Below are positions 43,273 to 52,623 of a DNA stretch of 64,000 nt, piece after piece. The position numbers and the translations under genes were made by a program. The stretch comes from UBA6398 sp963660485. GTDB taxonomy: Bacteria > Bacteroidota > Bacteroidia > Bacteroidales > Bacteroidaceae. The notes beneath the pieces were generated by a model that was not told where the DNA came from, searched no databases, and worked only from the letters and a program-made list of their open reading frames with translations. How positions within the stretch are numbered: position 1 is the stretch's first letter; each line of letters begins with the position of its first letter. The DNA lies in assembly GCA_963660485.1 (NCBI GenBank), contig CAVKYH010000009.1, positions 1 to 64,000 on the forward strand. Reading direction: 5' to 3'.

Positions 43273-44418
43273 TTATTCTCCGCTCTCAGATGATACCTTG
43301 CGCATGTTGAGCGATGATATCAGCATTTGCGGATTGATATGGGTGCTTACATAATAGGTGGACAAATTTTCCTGCAGGTCTGCGCCGGAAGTTTCGTCCA
43401 CGCTGAACGTTACTTCATAGGAATATTCGCCTGTATCAGTAGGCACTTTGTGAATTTTATAGTCGTTGTTCATCGTGAAAGCTATTTGCGTTTTGCTTGC
43501 CACGAGTTTGTTGGCAAATGCCACCACGTCGGAATGGGTAGCATTGCGTTTGTTCAGGAAATTGTCCATCACCGGCGCCACTACTGCGGTAAGCGAATTT
43601 TCTTCCCGTGCTTCTATTGCTGCGAAGAATTGGGAACAAACGGCTTTCACGCGTGCTGCTTCGTCGGGCTGCACTTTCAAGGCCGCCAGATTGTTCTGCG
43701 TCTGCGTGGCTTGTTCTATATATTTTCCGTCGGGGTGGTTGGAGATGTAAAGTTGCAGTGCCTCGGCAGTATTGGCATTGAGAGCGTCTTCAAAGTCAAG
43801 CGAATCGATTTTGTCCTTGCAGGCCTGCTCAAACGGGCTGTTTTTATGGTTTCCGAGAAAAGCCACGAAACTGCCTTTTGTATTGTTAACACACGCATCA
43901 CGCCAGTCGTTGATTTCCGCCGCAAGTTCTCCGAGCTTAGCCTTCACCTCGTCGGCATGTTTTCCTTCGGGATAACTTTCAAGATATTGGTTGTATAGCG
44001 AAGTGTCGTTCGAAACAATCACCTCTTCATAGGTTTCCTGTTCGGCACGTTCCTTTTGGGCATTTCCTATAAGCACATAAGCCAAGGCTCCGAGCGCTAT
44101 CACTACCACGGCAACGGATATACCGATGATTATCCCCTTGTTGCTTTTCTTTTTTCCGCCTCCGTCGGGAGCATAAGGGTCAATGTTGCTGTATTGTTCC
44201 CTGGAATTAGCGGCAGACTGTGCCTTGCGGTTGGGAGTAGCTTGGTTTACGCTCAACTTAGCTCCGCACGATGGGCATGCTTCGGCATTTCTTAGAACCA
44301 CACGTCCGCAATCGGGACATGATTTTATGTTTCCGGCTATTGATACTCCGCAATTCGGACATCTGTCGGCTGCGTCTGAAACTTCGTGTCCACACTCGGG
44401 ACATTTGATTATCGCCAT
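43273..44418 (-). CDS. Zinc-ribbon membrane protein upstream of hisG
   Basis: 381 residues from the MAIIKCPECG start; a longer frame to 44463 would start upstream of the natural zinc-ribbon N terminus. Two zinc ribbons (CPECG-CPNCG and CPDCG-CPSCG, residues 6-55) precede one membrane helix (GIIIGISVAVVVIALGALAY, near residue 95), two TPR-like segments with SYPEGKHADEV and NHPDGKYIEQA, and a C-terminal domain of NTF2-like character. Function unknown. It ends 19 bases before hisG and has its own good -7 box, so the his genes may be read from it. Confidence 0.72.
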   Translation of the reverse strand: MAIIKCPECGHEVSDAADRCPNCGVSIAGNIKSCPDCGRVVLRNAEACPSCGAKLSVNQATPNRKAQSAANSREQYSNIDPYAPDGGGKKKSNKGIIIGISVAVVVIALGALAYVLIGNAQKERAEQETYEEVIVSNDTSLYNQYLESYPEGKHADEVKAKLGELAAEINDWRDACVNNTKGSFVAFLGNHKNSPFEQACKDKIDSLDFEDALNANTAEALQLYISNHPDGKYIEQATQTQNNLAALKVQPDEAARVKAVCSQFFAAIEAREENSLTAVVAPVMDNFLNKRNATHSDVVAFANKLVASKTQIAFTMNNDYKIHKVPTDTGEYSYEVTFSVDETSGADLQENLSTYYVSTHINPQMLISSLNMRKVSSESGE

Positions 44419-44502
44419 TGTTTCTGTGTTTTTAAGTTTGGGCAGTAATGCCCTGTTGTTCATTTCTGTTTTTTGCGGTGATGCTTTTAGGGCACACTAT
44501 TT

Positions 44503-44511
44503 GCAAAAATA
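44503..44511 (-). promoter_or_regulatory. Predicted -7 box for the zinc-ribbon/his operon
   Basis: TATTTTTGC on the minus strand, 84 bases upstream of the ATG at 44418. No T-box or his attenuator peptide was recognised in the leader. Confidence 0.6.
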
Positions 44512-44670
44512 CGATTTTCGCGCTATTTCTGTATTGTAGTCCGCTGTTTAATTTGCCATATTATTACAAAATCCAGCAATAAGTTAGCAGTTTTCCATTA
44601 GGCATCAACAATTGTCTTCCCCACTAAACTTTTGTCCGATGACACACGCTGAAAAACCTGCTTCGGATAT

Positions 44671-44760
44671 GCAAAAAACTCCAAGGCATCTAGTTTAAAT
44701 TAGATGCCTTGGAATTTAAATTATGTCTGACATAAGAAAAACGAAATCGGATATCGTTTT
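44671..44760. repeat. Word-repeat element 7 (21-bp pitch family)
   Basis: CAAAAAACTCC then CCAAGGCATCT, AGTTTAAATT, AGATGCCTTGG, AATTTAAATT, ATGTCTGACAT. The first two words are perfect reverse complements and give an 11-bp stem with the 10-base spacer as loop. A decayed terminal segment (AAAAACGAAATCGGATATCGTTTT) follows. Tandem gap between two leftward units. Confidence 0.88.
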
Positions 44761-44815
44761 CACAACACCCGATTCTACTTAGAACTCAATGTATATCAAA
44801 TAGTTACAACTCTAT

Positions 44816-45808
44816 TTATTTCACGATAAATTTCTTGCCGTTTTGAATGTAAACACCCGCAGCCGTAGGCGAAACCACTTTGCGTCCCATGAGGTCGAAT
44901 ATAGGCGAATTTTCAAACGCCTTGGATACTACAGTTTTGGATATGCCTGTAGAAGCGTCCCATTTGAAAGCCACATATCCCTCATAGTCTGCAGAAGAAG
45001 TAGATGTGTTGTAGGCGTAGTGGTATAAATAGAATTCTCCGGCAGATTTGTCGCCATTGAAAGAAGTGCAGCCCTCTGAGGTATCAAACCAAACATACTG
45101 GTTGTTCTCGTAAACATAATAGAAATAAGCTCCACCATAACCCGGAGTCTGCGAACCATTGGTGATACCCAAGGAATCGTCATAAATAGTAAACTTCAAC
45201 TCTGCGGGAGAAGCATTTTCACCCTCCATAGCCAAGGCATACTGATATTTTGCTCCGGAATATTTGGTGAGAGTGGTTTTGGCTGTACGATAAGGGGTAA
45301 CAGTCATATCATCGCCTGCATAATATGAAAGCGTTCCCTCAACCTTCCATTCCACAGAAATGTTGGATTTTGTCAATACCACATACGGTTGATACATATA
45401 CGTCCAAGTGCCATACCAAGCATTGAAATTGTCGAACGTAATCGCTCCAGCATCGTCGATTTTGCCAACTACATTGCCAGAACTGCTTACGGTATCGGCA
45501 AGAGTGTAATACGTGGCAAACGTAGACGGGGCAATAGTGATAGTCTTGTTGTCCAAATCCACACTACCTACAAGCGAAGAACCGAAATTCAAGAGATTGT
45601 TTATGGTAATAGTGCCATCGTCATTTTTTGAAATCGTTACTTCATGCCCACTGCTTAGAGCCGTCCAGGAAGCTCCTGTTGAAATATATTCAGAACCCCA
45701 GGACTCAGGATCGTAGGTCCCTACCAAATCATCTACGGAGTTAACTGCGGCATTTGCCATCAAGCAACTTATAGCTGCCAACAATGCGAAAGTAAATCTT
45801 TTCTTCAT
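44816..45808 (-). CDS. Secreted protein with T9SS-like tail, end of the Sus locus
   Basis: 330 residues from the MKKRFTF start. Signal peptide ends near MANA. The middle is beta-rich with no recognised fold, possibly a calycin-like barrel at about 25-130. The C terminus (PIFDLMGRKVVSPTAAGVYIQ then NGKKFIVK) resembles a type A sorting signal for type IX secretion. It lies 142 bases downstream of the SusE/F-position lipoprotein in the same direction and is plausibly the fourth gene of that operon. No catalytic residues seen. Confidence 0.7.
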   Translation of the reverse strand: MKKRFTFALLAAISCLMANAAVNSVDDLVGTYDPESWGSEYISTGASWTALSSGHEVTISKNDDGTITINNLLNFGSSLVGSVDLDNKTITIAPSTFATYYTLADTVSSSGNVVGKIDDAGAITFDNFNAWYGTWTYMYQPYVVLTKSNISVEWKVEGTLSYYAGDDMTVTPYRTAKTTLTKYSGAKYQYALAMEGENASPAELKFTIYDDSLGITNGSQTPGYGGAYFYYVYENNQYVWFDTSEGCTSFNGDKSAGEFYLYHYAYNTSTSSADYEGYVAFKWDASTGISKTVVSKAFENSPIFDLMGRKVVSPTAAGVYIQNGKKFIVK

Positions 45809-45950
45809 ACGCATAATACATTAAAAGTTAAACCTTATATTTTACTTCTTGAAAAATTCTTTTTGCAATCATAAACTTTTCCTCTAATGTTCGCCGTCCG
45901 GCACACATAGAAACCAGGCAAGCGAACATTAAAAGAAAAATATTAGTTAC

Positions 45951-46871
45951 TTATCTCCATACACCATACACGCCAACAAATCCGTTATAGACACTCGAAC
46001 TAACATAGCCGTACAGATAAATGTAGCTCTGGCTGTAATCAATCATGGAATAGTAAGCGCCATAATTATATCCGCCATACCAGTCCATAAAATTGATATC
46101 AACGCCACCATGACTGTAATTGTAAATATAATAGCCTTCTTCGTTGTAACCGGCTACCACATAGTTCAATTTATACGTGGTATAGTCGAAAGTAGCAGCA
46201 CCCATGCCTTCGAAAGGAACGATTTCGCCATTCCACGAATTCGGTTTGTTGGGATTTACATTCGTGCCTTTGATATAGAAATACATGCTGTTGTTCGAAC
46301 CCATGAAGTTGGTGATATAAAATTTGTTCACACCTTCAAGTTGGTACATCTCAGAAGTATTCTCCGGTATTTCGTCCATATCAATATAGTAGAAAGTCAT
46401 ATTATCCTTGACCATTACCCATTGACTCACCACAACAGAAGCATTAAACACCGTGGTGCCGTTCTGAACAGAATAATGATCGGCCGACTTTTCGTCAATG
46501 GCAATACGGAAATTGTATTTTTTCTTTGCTTCCAAGCCTTTGATGCCAATAGTTACGGTTTGGTCGCCAACACCTTTGTCGAAATACACAGTATCGGGCA
46601 CACGGATAGCCGCAGTATCACTATACACAACTCTCAAAGGGATAGCAGAAGCTACCGTAGTGTCTTTGCGCGAAACAGATAGTTCTATAACCGAATCCTC
46701 CGGTTCCAAAACGAAATCCGTAGTGTTGTCGCTGTTGAAATAAGCACAAACAGCACCTTCAGCCGTGGGTTTGCCCGGAGAATAGTTGTCGTCATCGCTG
46801 CACGAAGCCAGCGTAAAAGCCAAACATACACCCATTATGCCGGCAATGTATTTTAGAAATGAGATTTTCAT
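45951..46871 (-). CDS. Surface lipoprotein in SusE/SusF position
   Basis: 306 residues from the MKISFLKY start; the frame open to 46901 overlaps the susD stop. The lipobox is LASC followed by SDDD, the acidic stretch that in Bacteroidetes marks surface-exposed lipoproteins. The N-terminal part (about 35-150) looks like a PKD/DUF4843-type beta domain; the C-terminal half is very rich in Tyr and Gly (YNYGAYYSMIDYSQSYIYLYG). It probably helps bind the locus substrate on the cell surface. It begins 19 bases past the susD-like stop. Confidence 0.75.
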   Translation of the reverse strand: MKISFLKYIAGIMGVCLAFTLASCSDDDNYSPGKPTAEGAVCAYFNSDNTTDFVLEPEDSVIELSVSRKDTTVASAIPLRVVYSDTAAIRVPDTVYFDKGVGDQTVTIGIKGLEAKKKYNFRIAIDEKSADHYSVQNGTTVFNASVVVSQWVMVKDNMTFYYIDMDEIPENTSEMYQLEGVNKFYITNFMGSNNSMYFYIKGTNVNPNKPNSWNGEIVPFEGMGAATFDYTTYKLNYVVAGYNEEGYYIYNYSHGGVDINFMDWYGGYNYGAYYSMIDYSQSYIYLYGYVSSSVYNGFVGVYGVWR

Positions 46872-46890
46872 AATTACCTGTAGTTTTTTA

Positions 46891-48642
46891 TTAGTAATCA
46901 ACTTGAGCCTTCACCGCATTGGAAGGATCGGGATTGAGAACAACGCTTGTATTCTGGTCTCTCTCGTATTCATATATATAATAGTTCAACCACGGAGCCA
47001 CATATCCCTCTTTGGAATTGAGTTGATAGGTAGAAGGGAAGTTGGAATCATCGTAGTAGCGCGTGATTTTCTTTGCCAAACGCTTGTAATCGAAATAAAC
47101 AAGCCCTTCGCCCCAAAATTCTATGCGCTTCTGCACCATAAGTTCGTCGGTAAAATCTTCAATCGTGGTAGCAGAGCATTCATATTTGTTGTCGTTGTAA
47201 CGATAAGAGTTCATGAAGTTTTCCAAAGCCGTTTTGCCGGCAACAATTCCTTCGGAATGCGCCACAGCTTCAGCGTAGATGAAATACATTTCCTCTACAC
47301 GCATCAGAGGTATGTCGCAAAGCAAACCAACATTATAATCATCTGTATTTCCCGAACCCGGGTGGAATTTGATTCCTGCATAAGCATCAAGATATTTCCA
47401 TTGATTATCCGTCAACAGAGTGCTATAACCATCAGGAACTTTCCTTGCTCTGGCATCTTTGGGGGCAACCCATGTTTTCTTGCGCCAATCGGCATCAGAA
47501 ATCTTGTTGTAAAGATTAGCACCAATACAACGGCTACCGCCGGCCTTATCCTTACTACCCCAATATGCCGCCCACGAAAAGACAGTAGACTCTACCGACA
47601 TATTACACATCCAAGAATACCACATGTTACCTATTTGCTCTTTCGCACCAAAAGAAGCGCCCCACATCCAAGCATGATTTGCTGTATTGAATCCGGTCTT
47701 TGTGTCATACCATTCCTCTTTGTTCAGCGGACTATAACCATCAGTCCCCATAGCTTTCTCCGCATATTCTGCGGCTTTGGCATAACATTCTTTCGCAGTC
47801 TTGATTCCGAGCGCATCATAGCCATCGTTATCATTTTCGTGTTCAAGTTGTGCCGTCAAATCATTAGGAGTGCGATCAAAACGCGTAGCCAATTCCAGCC
47901 ATAAGCGAGCCTTCAAACCATAAACCACACTCTGGTCAGGAACACTCTTGTCTGTGCGGCTATATCCTTCAAGATATTTCTCGGCTTTGTTTAAATCCGA
48001 CATTATAAAACGATACATCGTATAGAACTTTGCACGCGGATTGTGCTTCGCCTCATCTTTTGTAGTGTTCTCGGTTACAATAGGAACTGTAAGCCCCCAA
48101 ACTTCTTTAGCCTTTTCATCTATATCAAAACCTGTAGGCTTAAATTCAAACATTCTGGCCAAATCCATATAAGCCAAAGCACGATAAGCAAGTGCAACGC
48201 CGGTAAGATTCAAATCTTTCTGCGTAGGATTTTCCTTATGTCCATAATCTTTTATTATAAGCCCGGCATTGTAGTTAAGGTAATAGTAATACGAGAAAGT
48301 ATAAAGCGCAAAATAGTTCAGATAAGAGCCGTCGGCGATATACGAATAGTAATAGTCCATTGCAGAACTTGCTATAGGGAAATCTTCTCCGAGAATATCT
48401 CTTATAAACATCTGGCAAGGATACCCCCAATCGCAAGAATTCCCTGAAACTCCGTAAGAATCGTACATTACCATAATGGCGTTCAAACCATTTATGAGCA
48501 AAGAAGAAGGATCTGAAGCTTGGTCTATCTGTTTTTGGGTACCCACATCGGTAGGCAAGTCTTCTTTCAAGCAAGCCTGCATCAAGAAAGCCGCTGATAT
48601 AATCATAAGCAAGGCTGTTGCCTTTTTGAATATTTTGTTCAT
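46891..48642 (-). CDS. RagB/SusD-family nutrient-binding lipoprotein
   Basis: 583 residues with a lipoprotein signal (FLMQAC, Cys24) and the SusD layout: an N-terminal TPR-like helical part with AYRALAYMDLARMFEF, and a C-terminal RVEEMYFIYAEAVAHS and ELMVQKRIEFWGEGLVYFDYKRL segment, which is typical of the family. It caps the SusC channel and captures the ligand. It starts 21 bases past the SusC stop. Confidence 0.93.
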   Translation of the reverse strand: MNKIFKKATALLMIISAAFLMQACLKEDLPTDVGTQKQIDQASDPSSLLINGLNAIMVMYDSYGVSGNSCDWGYPCQMFIRDILGEDFPIASSAMDYYYSYIADGSYLNYFALYTFSYYYYLNYNAGLIIKDYGHKENPTQKDLNLTGVALAYRALAYMDLARMFEFKPTGFDIDEKAKEVWGLTVPIVTENTTKDEAKHNPRAKFYTMYRFIMSDLNKAEKYLEGYSRTDKSVPDQSVVYGLKARLWLELATRFDRTPNDLTAQLEHENDNDGYDALGIKTAKECYAKAAEYAEKAMGTDGYSPLNKEEWYDTKTGFNTANHAWMWGASFGAKEQIGNMWYSWMCNMSVESTVFSWAAYWGSKDKAGGSRCIGANLYNKISDADWRKKTWVAPKDARARKVPDGYSTLLTDNQWKYLDAYAGIKFHPGSGNTDDYNVGLLCDIPLMRVEEMYFIYAEAVAHSEGIVAGKTALENFMNSYRYNDNKYECSATTIEDFTDELMVQKRIEFWGEGLVYFDYKRLAKKITRYYDDSNFPSTYQLNSKEGYVAPWLNYYIYEYERDQNTSVVLNPDPSNAVKAQVDY

Positions 48643-48663
48643 GATGATTATCTCTTTTGAAAT

Positions 48664-51600
48664 TTAGAAGTTTAATGTTATACCACCCGAAATCGTACGA
48701 ACGAACGAATAGTTTTCTATACCAGGCGAACCAGCATAACTTGTACGCGGATCAAGACCTTTGCGCTTTGTCCAAAGGGCAACATTATCAGCAGCCACAT
48801 ACACGCGCAACTTTGTCAATCCCAACTTAGAAATCCATACTTTGGGGAAAGTGTAGCCAAAATTGATATCATTAAGACTCAACCAACTGCCGTTTGTAAG
48901 AAATCTGTCGGAAGCAAGATTCTGATCGGTGTCGCCAAATTGCAAGCGGGGAATGTTTGAACTTTTATTGGTTTCACTCCATGCTTTAAGCATATCCTTG
49001 TGGAAGTTTGTACCTACATCAGAACTGTTCGGACTATGCATCAGAGTTTGATAGCCATAGTCGAACACTTGTCCTCCGATAGAATAGGAGAAATTCACCG
49101 ACAAGTCAAAACCTTTGAATGTAACTGTTGTTCCAAAGCCACCATAAAGGTCTGGCGTTGGATCTCCGCAAGCATAATACGAAGCCTCTTCATGATTCGT
49201 GGTAGTTGTTCTCACACCTTGGTCATCAGTCTTATACCACATTGCATTTCCTTCGGCATCTACACCTGCATACTTAGGCAATCGCCAAGTATATATAGGT
49301 AGTCCCTCACCATAGAAATAATCACCGGAAGTATAGCCAGCATGTCCGTCAAGTGTAGACTTTTTATTCTCTGCATACAGTTTGGTGATTTCGTTAGTGT
49401 AATGCGTTGCGTTAAGATTTACATTCCACACAAAATCTTTGGTATGGAATATATCGTAGGCGATATCAAATTCCACGCCTTGGTTTACCATACTACCGAC
49501 ATTCGAATAGTATTGCGTATATCCTTCAGACTTGGGAACGTACACAATGCTTAGCATATCTGTGGTTTTGCGATAGAAATACTCCAAACCTCCACGCAAG
49601 CGGTTGTCAAACATCGTAAACTCAACACCAAGGTTCAAGTTTGTATTTGTTTCCCAAGTGATATTCGGATTACCTTTGGAATAAAGCATTGTAGCCACCT
49701 TATCGTTTGAATTACTGATAAGGTATGTATCCATATAAAGATTCGAACCAATTGCGTCATTACCTTGTTGTCCCACAGAGAATTTCAATTTCAGTTCGTT
49801 GAGCCAATCTTTGGTGCTTTCCATCCATTTTTCTTTTGAAATGAGCCATGCTGCGCCGAAAGAATAGAAGTTACCCCAGCGGTGCGACGGAGCAAAGCGC
49901 GAAGAGCCATCACGACGGAAAGAGAACTGACCGAAATATTTGCTGTCGTAATCATACATGGCGCGGAAGAAATATCCCTCGGTATTGTATTTTCCTTGGT
50001 CGGAAGTTCCGGAATTATCCTTGATAGCGCCACTCAATTCACGGTTTCCGAAATAAGAGAACATCTTGGTGCGTGAAGCTATCACATCTTCGCCCGTCTG
50101 TTTATAGTTCTCGTGCCCAAGAAGCAAAGTCATGTTGTGTTTTCCGAACGAACGCACGTAATTTGCCAACTGTTGGAAGTTTGCCGTATAGTAACGGTAA
50201 TGACTCTTGCTTACGAAACCTTCGGGATATGTGGCAGCACCCCAACCATAAAAAGGCTGCGCGGTTGAAGTATAGCGATATTCATAATCGTTCACCGTTC
50301 CGTTGAGAGTAAGTGTGAGACCCTTTACGAAATCGGGGGTTATATCTACATAACCATTGAGATAGAAAGAATTGCCATCTTGTTCGCTTGCTTGAAGCAT
50401 GTCATCTTTCAGCGGGTTTTGCGTAGAAAGTATATGGCGTGTGAGTCCGGCGTTCATACCGTCGCCATAGTCCATAATCTTACCGTTGGCGTCTGTCATA
50501 ATCTTGCCGTTGCCATCACGCAAATAGAGCGGATAAATAGGAGCTATTTTATTAACGGTATAGAATATATTATTTCCGGAATTGCTGCTGCCGTCTGCCG
50601 CATAGTCCACGTCGCTGTGAGCATAGTTGATGTTACCGCCCACTTTTAGCCATGGTTTGGCTTTATAGTCTGCTTTAAGTCTAACGGTGTATCGTTTGTA
50701 ATCCGAAGCCGGAGAGATACCGGGATTGTCAAGATAGCCGAACGAAGCATAGAATTGCGAAACTTGGTCGCCGCCATTGATATTCAAGTTATACTCCTGG
50801 CGCAAAGCATTACGAAAAGCGGCTTTCAACCAATCATCGGGTTTAATGGTATATTCTTGTCCGTTATAAGTGATTTTGTTGCCGAGTTTGGCGTTTGGAT
50901 TAAGCTTTCCGTTATCACCAATCAGGTATTGTCCTTCGGGAACATCGTATACGAGATAACCCAAACCGCCAACAGACGCATCGCTGCTCAACATATTTTG
51001 ATTTGCCTGCACATGTGCGGCGTAGGAACTCTTGCCGTCGGCCCTCAATTTATTGTAAATGGACTGATATTGCAGTTCATAATATTGCCCAGGGTCGGTT
51101 ACCATATCATAAGTCTTGGAAGCACGGCTCACACTACCCCATTTTGCATCGAGAGATATGGTGGTTTTGCCTTGCTGCGGCGTTTTGGTGGTTATCATAA
51201 TCACACCGTTTGCACCGCGAGCACCATAAAGGGCATTTGAAGCTGCATCTTTCAAAACTGTAATCGAAGCAACATCGGCAGGGTTGATATCACTCCACGA
51301 ACCATAGTACGGCGCGCCGTCAACTACGATAAGGGGTTCCTGACCTGCGTTGATTGAGCTAATACCACGCACATGGATTGTAGGAGTTGAGGTAGGGTCG
51401 CCCGAAGATTTGTACATCTGCACACCGGCTACCTGTCCGTCAAGAGCGTCAACCACATTGTTTACCTGGCGGTCGCTTATCTTTTTGTTGTCCACGACTC
51501 CTGCCGAGCCTGTGAACGATGATTTTTTCTGCTTTCCATAAGCCACAACCAAAACTCCGTCAAGTTTGTTGTCTTTGGAGTGCAGACTGATTTTCATTCC

Positions 51601-51861
51601 CGACGCAGCTTTCAATTTCTGCGCCTCCATTCCGATAAAGGTTACCACAAGCGTAGCACCTTTTTTAGCTTGGGGCAAATTGAATTTGCCATTGACGTCT
51701 GTAACGGCGACAATTTGGGTACCTTCTACCACAACGTGAGCACCGAATACAGGTTCTCCATTTTCATCAGTAACAAGTCCCCCGACTCCACCGGGATTCT
51801 GTGCCATTACATGCCCTGACGTTGCCAACAACAGGGACATTAAAAAAACCTTTACTCTCAT
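48664..51861 (-). CDS. SusC/RagA-family TonB-linked outer-membrane transporter
   Basis: 1065 residues: signal peptide (1-20), a carboxypeptidase-regulatory-like domain (about 25-95, GLVTDENGEPVFGAHVVVEG), a TonB-box-like VVAYGKQKKSSFTG, the plug domain (DALDGQVAGVQ, HVRGISSINAGQEPLIVVDGAPY, SITVLKDAASNALYGARGANGVI) and a 22-strand beta-barrel ending in ...GGITLNF with a terminal Phe. It imports a ligand too large for porins. No sigma/anti-sigma pair, hybrid two-component sensor or glycoside hydrolase is next to it. A strong promoter is found 283 bases upstream. Confidence 0.95.
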   Translation of the reverse strand: MRVKVFLMSLLLATSGHVMAQNPGGVGGLVTDENGEPVFGAHVVVEGTQIVAVTDVNGKFNLPQAKKGATLVVTFIGMEAQKLKAASGMKISLHSKDNKLDGVLVVAYGKQKKSSFTGSAGVVDNKKISDRQVNNVVDALDGQVAGVQMYKSSGDPTSTPTIHVRGISSINAGQEPLIVVDGAPYYGSWSDINPADVASITVLKDAASNALYGARGANGVIMITTKTPQQGKTTISLDAKWGSVSRASKTYDMVTDPGQYYELQYQSIYNKLRADGKSSYAAHVQANQNMLSSDASVGGLGYLVYDVPEGQYLIGDNGKLNPNAKLGNKITYNGQEYTIKPDDWLKAAFRNALRQEYNLNINGGDQVSQFYASFGYLDNPGISPASDYKRYTVRLKADYKAKPWLKVGGNINYAHSDVDYAADGSSNSGNNIFYTVNKIAPIYPLYLRDGNGKIMTDANGKIMDYGDGMNAGLTRHILSTQNPLKDDMLQASEQDGNSFYLNGYVDITPDFVKGLTLTLNGTVNDYEYRYTSTAQPFYGWGAATYPEGFVSKSHYRYYTANFQQLANYVRSFGKHNMTLLLGHENYKQTGEDVIASRTKMFSYFGNRELSGAIKDNSGTSDQGKYNTEGYFFRAMYDYDSKYFGQFSFRRDGSSRFAPSHRWGNFYSFGAAWLISKEKWMESTKDWLNELKLKFSVGQQGNDAIGSNLYMDTYLISNSNDKVATMLYSKGNPNITWETNTNLNLGVEFTMFDNRLRGGLEYFYRKTTDMLSIVYVPKSEGYTQYYSNVGSMVNQGVEFDIAYDIFHTKDFVWNVNLNATHYTNEITKLYAENKKSTLDGHAGYTSGDYFYGEGLPIYTWRLPKYAGVDAEGNAMWYKTDDQGVRTTTTNHEEASYYACGDPTPDLYGGFGTTVTFKGFDLSVNFSYSIGGQVFDYGYQTLMHSPNSSDVGTNFHKDMLKAWSETNKSSNIPRLQFGDTDQNLASDRFLTNGSWLSLNDINFGYTFPKVWISKLGLTKLRVYVAADNVALWTKRKGLDPRTSYAGSPGIENYSFVRTISGGITLNF

Positions 51862-52143
51862 ATATTTTTTCTATGTGTTGTTTCTTGATTTCGGGGAGGC
51901 GTTTTCCCCATTTAATATTGCTATAAAAAGCGAACAGTACGCACACAAAATCTATCTGCAAATCTCTTGACTGCACAACAACATTAGCTGCATTCAGAAG
52001 ATTTGCAAACCCGCTTTCATTTTGTCGGGCTAAACATCACAGCCCGATATCTGTGCAAACCTTGAAGGGCTTGCTTTGAAAACATATCGTAGATTTCAAT
52101 ATCCATTCGCCACATCATTTTAACAGCGTGCAATATTTATGAT

Positions 52144-52174
52144 GCAAAGGTATTGTAATTTCCGTTAAACACAA
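52144..52174 (-). promoter_or_regulatory. Predicted promoter of the SusC/SusD operon
   Basis: On the minus strand TTTG (ending at 52172), a 19-base gap and TACCTTTGC (52152-52144) match the consensus closely. The start near 52137 leaves a long leader. Confidence 0.8.
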
Positions 52175-52398
52175 AGCTTTTCGAAAGAAAAAGCCGTTCA
52201 AACACGCCAAAAGTTTGTTTTCGATTTACTTTTATACACATTTTGTTTGTTAGAGTTTCCGTTTTATGTCATTCTAATCAGAGAAGAATAGCCGGAATAT
52301 ATAGAAAAATCCAACGAATCCGCATCAAATCCCGTTGTTTTCCACTGTCGGCAACACGCAAAAGCAAAGATTTCAAACGCCCTCAAATTCCCGAAAAA

Positions 52399-52487
52399 AT
52401 TACAAGGCATCTTGTTAAAAACGATGTCTGATATTATTTAAATAATGTCTGACATCGTTTGAATAATGTCAGACATTGTTTTTGCGA
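52399..52487. repeat. Word-repeat element 8 (21-bp pitch family)
   Basis: ACAAGGCATCTTG followed by the word GATGTCTGATAT, then AATGTCTGACAT, then AATGTCAGACAT, with 9-base spacers TATTTAAAT and CGTTTGAAT, at an exact 21-base pitch. AAACGATGTC and GACATCGTTT form a stem around the first spacer. Lies in the divergent SusC/DUF3737 gap. Confidence 0.85.
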
Positions 52488-52623
52488 TATATGACATAAT
52501 GTTTTCGCCACCCCAAACGGCGTATACAGAACCCCTTTTTGCTTACCCGAATTACTTGTAGAAATTGATTGGCACAATATTTGCTCCATTTATAACCTAA
52601 CAACATATTCACAAGGCACTATT

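Larger units (their letters stand above)
44419..44815. other. Intergenic stretch between zinc-ribbon gene and the Sus locus
   Basis: Holds the promoter at 44503-44511 and the word-repeat at 44671-44760. No gene and no clear terminator for the leftward Sus-locus transcript were seen, unless the repeat itself serves. Confidence 0.6.
51862..52623. other. Long SusC leader and divergent intergenic region
   Basis: Between SusC and DUF3737. It holds a leader of about 275 bases (51862-52137) with a 9-bp inverted repeat TGCAAATCT (51957-51965 and 51999-52007) and the hairpin CGGGCT/AGCCCG (52026-52046), the SusC promoter, the word-repeat at 52399-52487, and a weak -7 box (AATATTTG, near 52580) for the DUF3737 gene. 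No coding region is supported. Confidence 0.65.

Noticed and set aside
43254..44418. T-box or histidine leader peptide in front of hisG
   Set aside because: The gap before hisG is 19 bases and the upstream gene's leader shows no run of His codons or T-box core.
46786..47904. Rightward 372-codon frame antisense to the SusD-like gene
   Set aside because: The SusD family match on the opposite strand covers the entire region.
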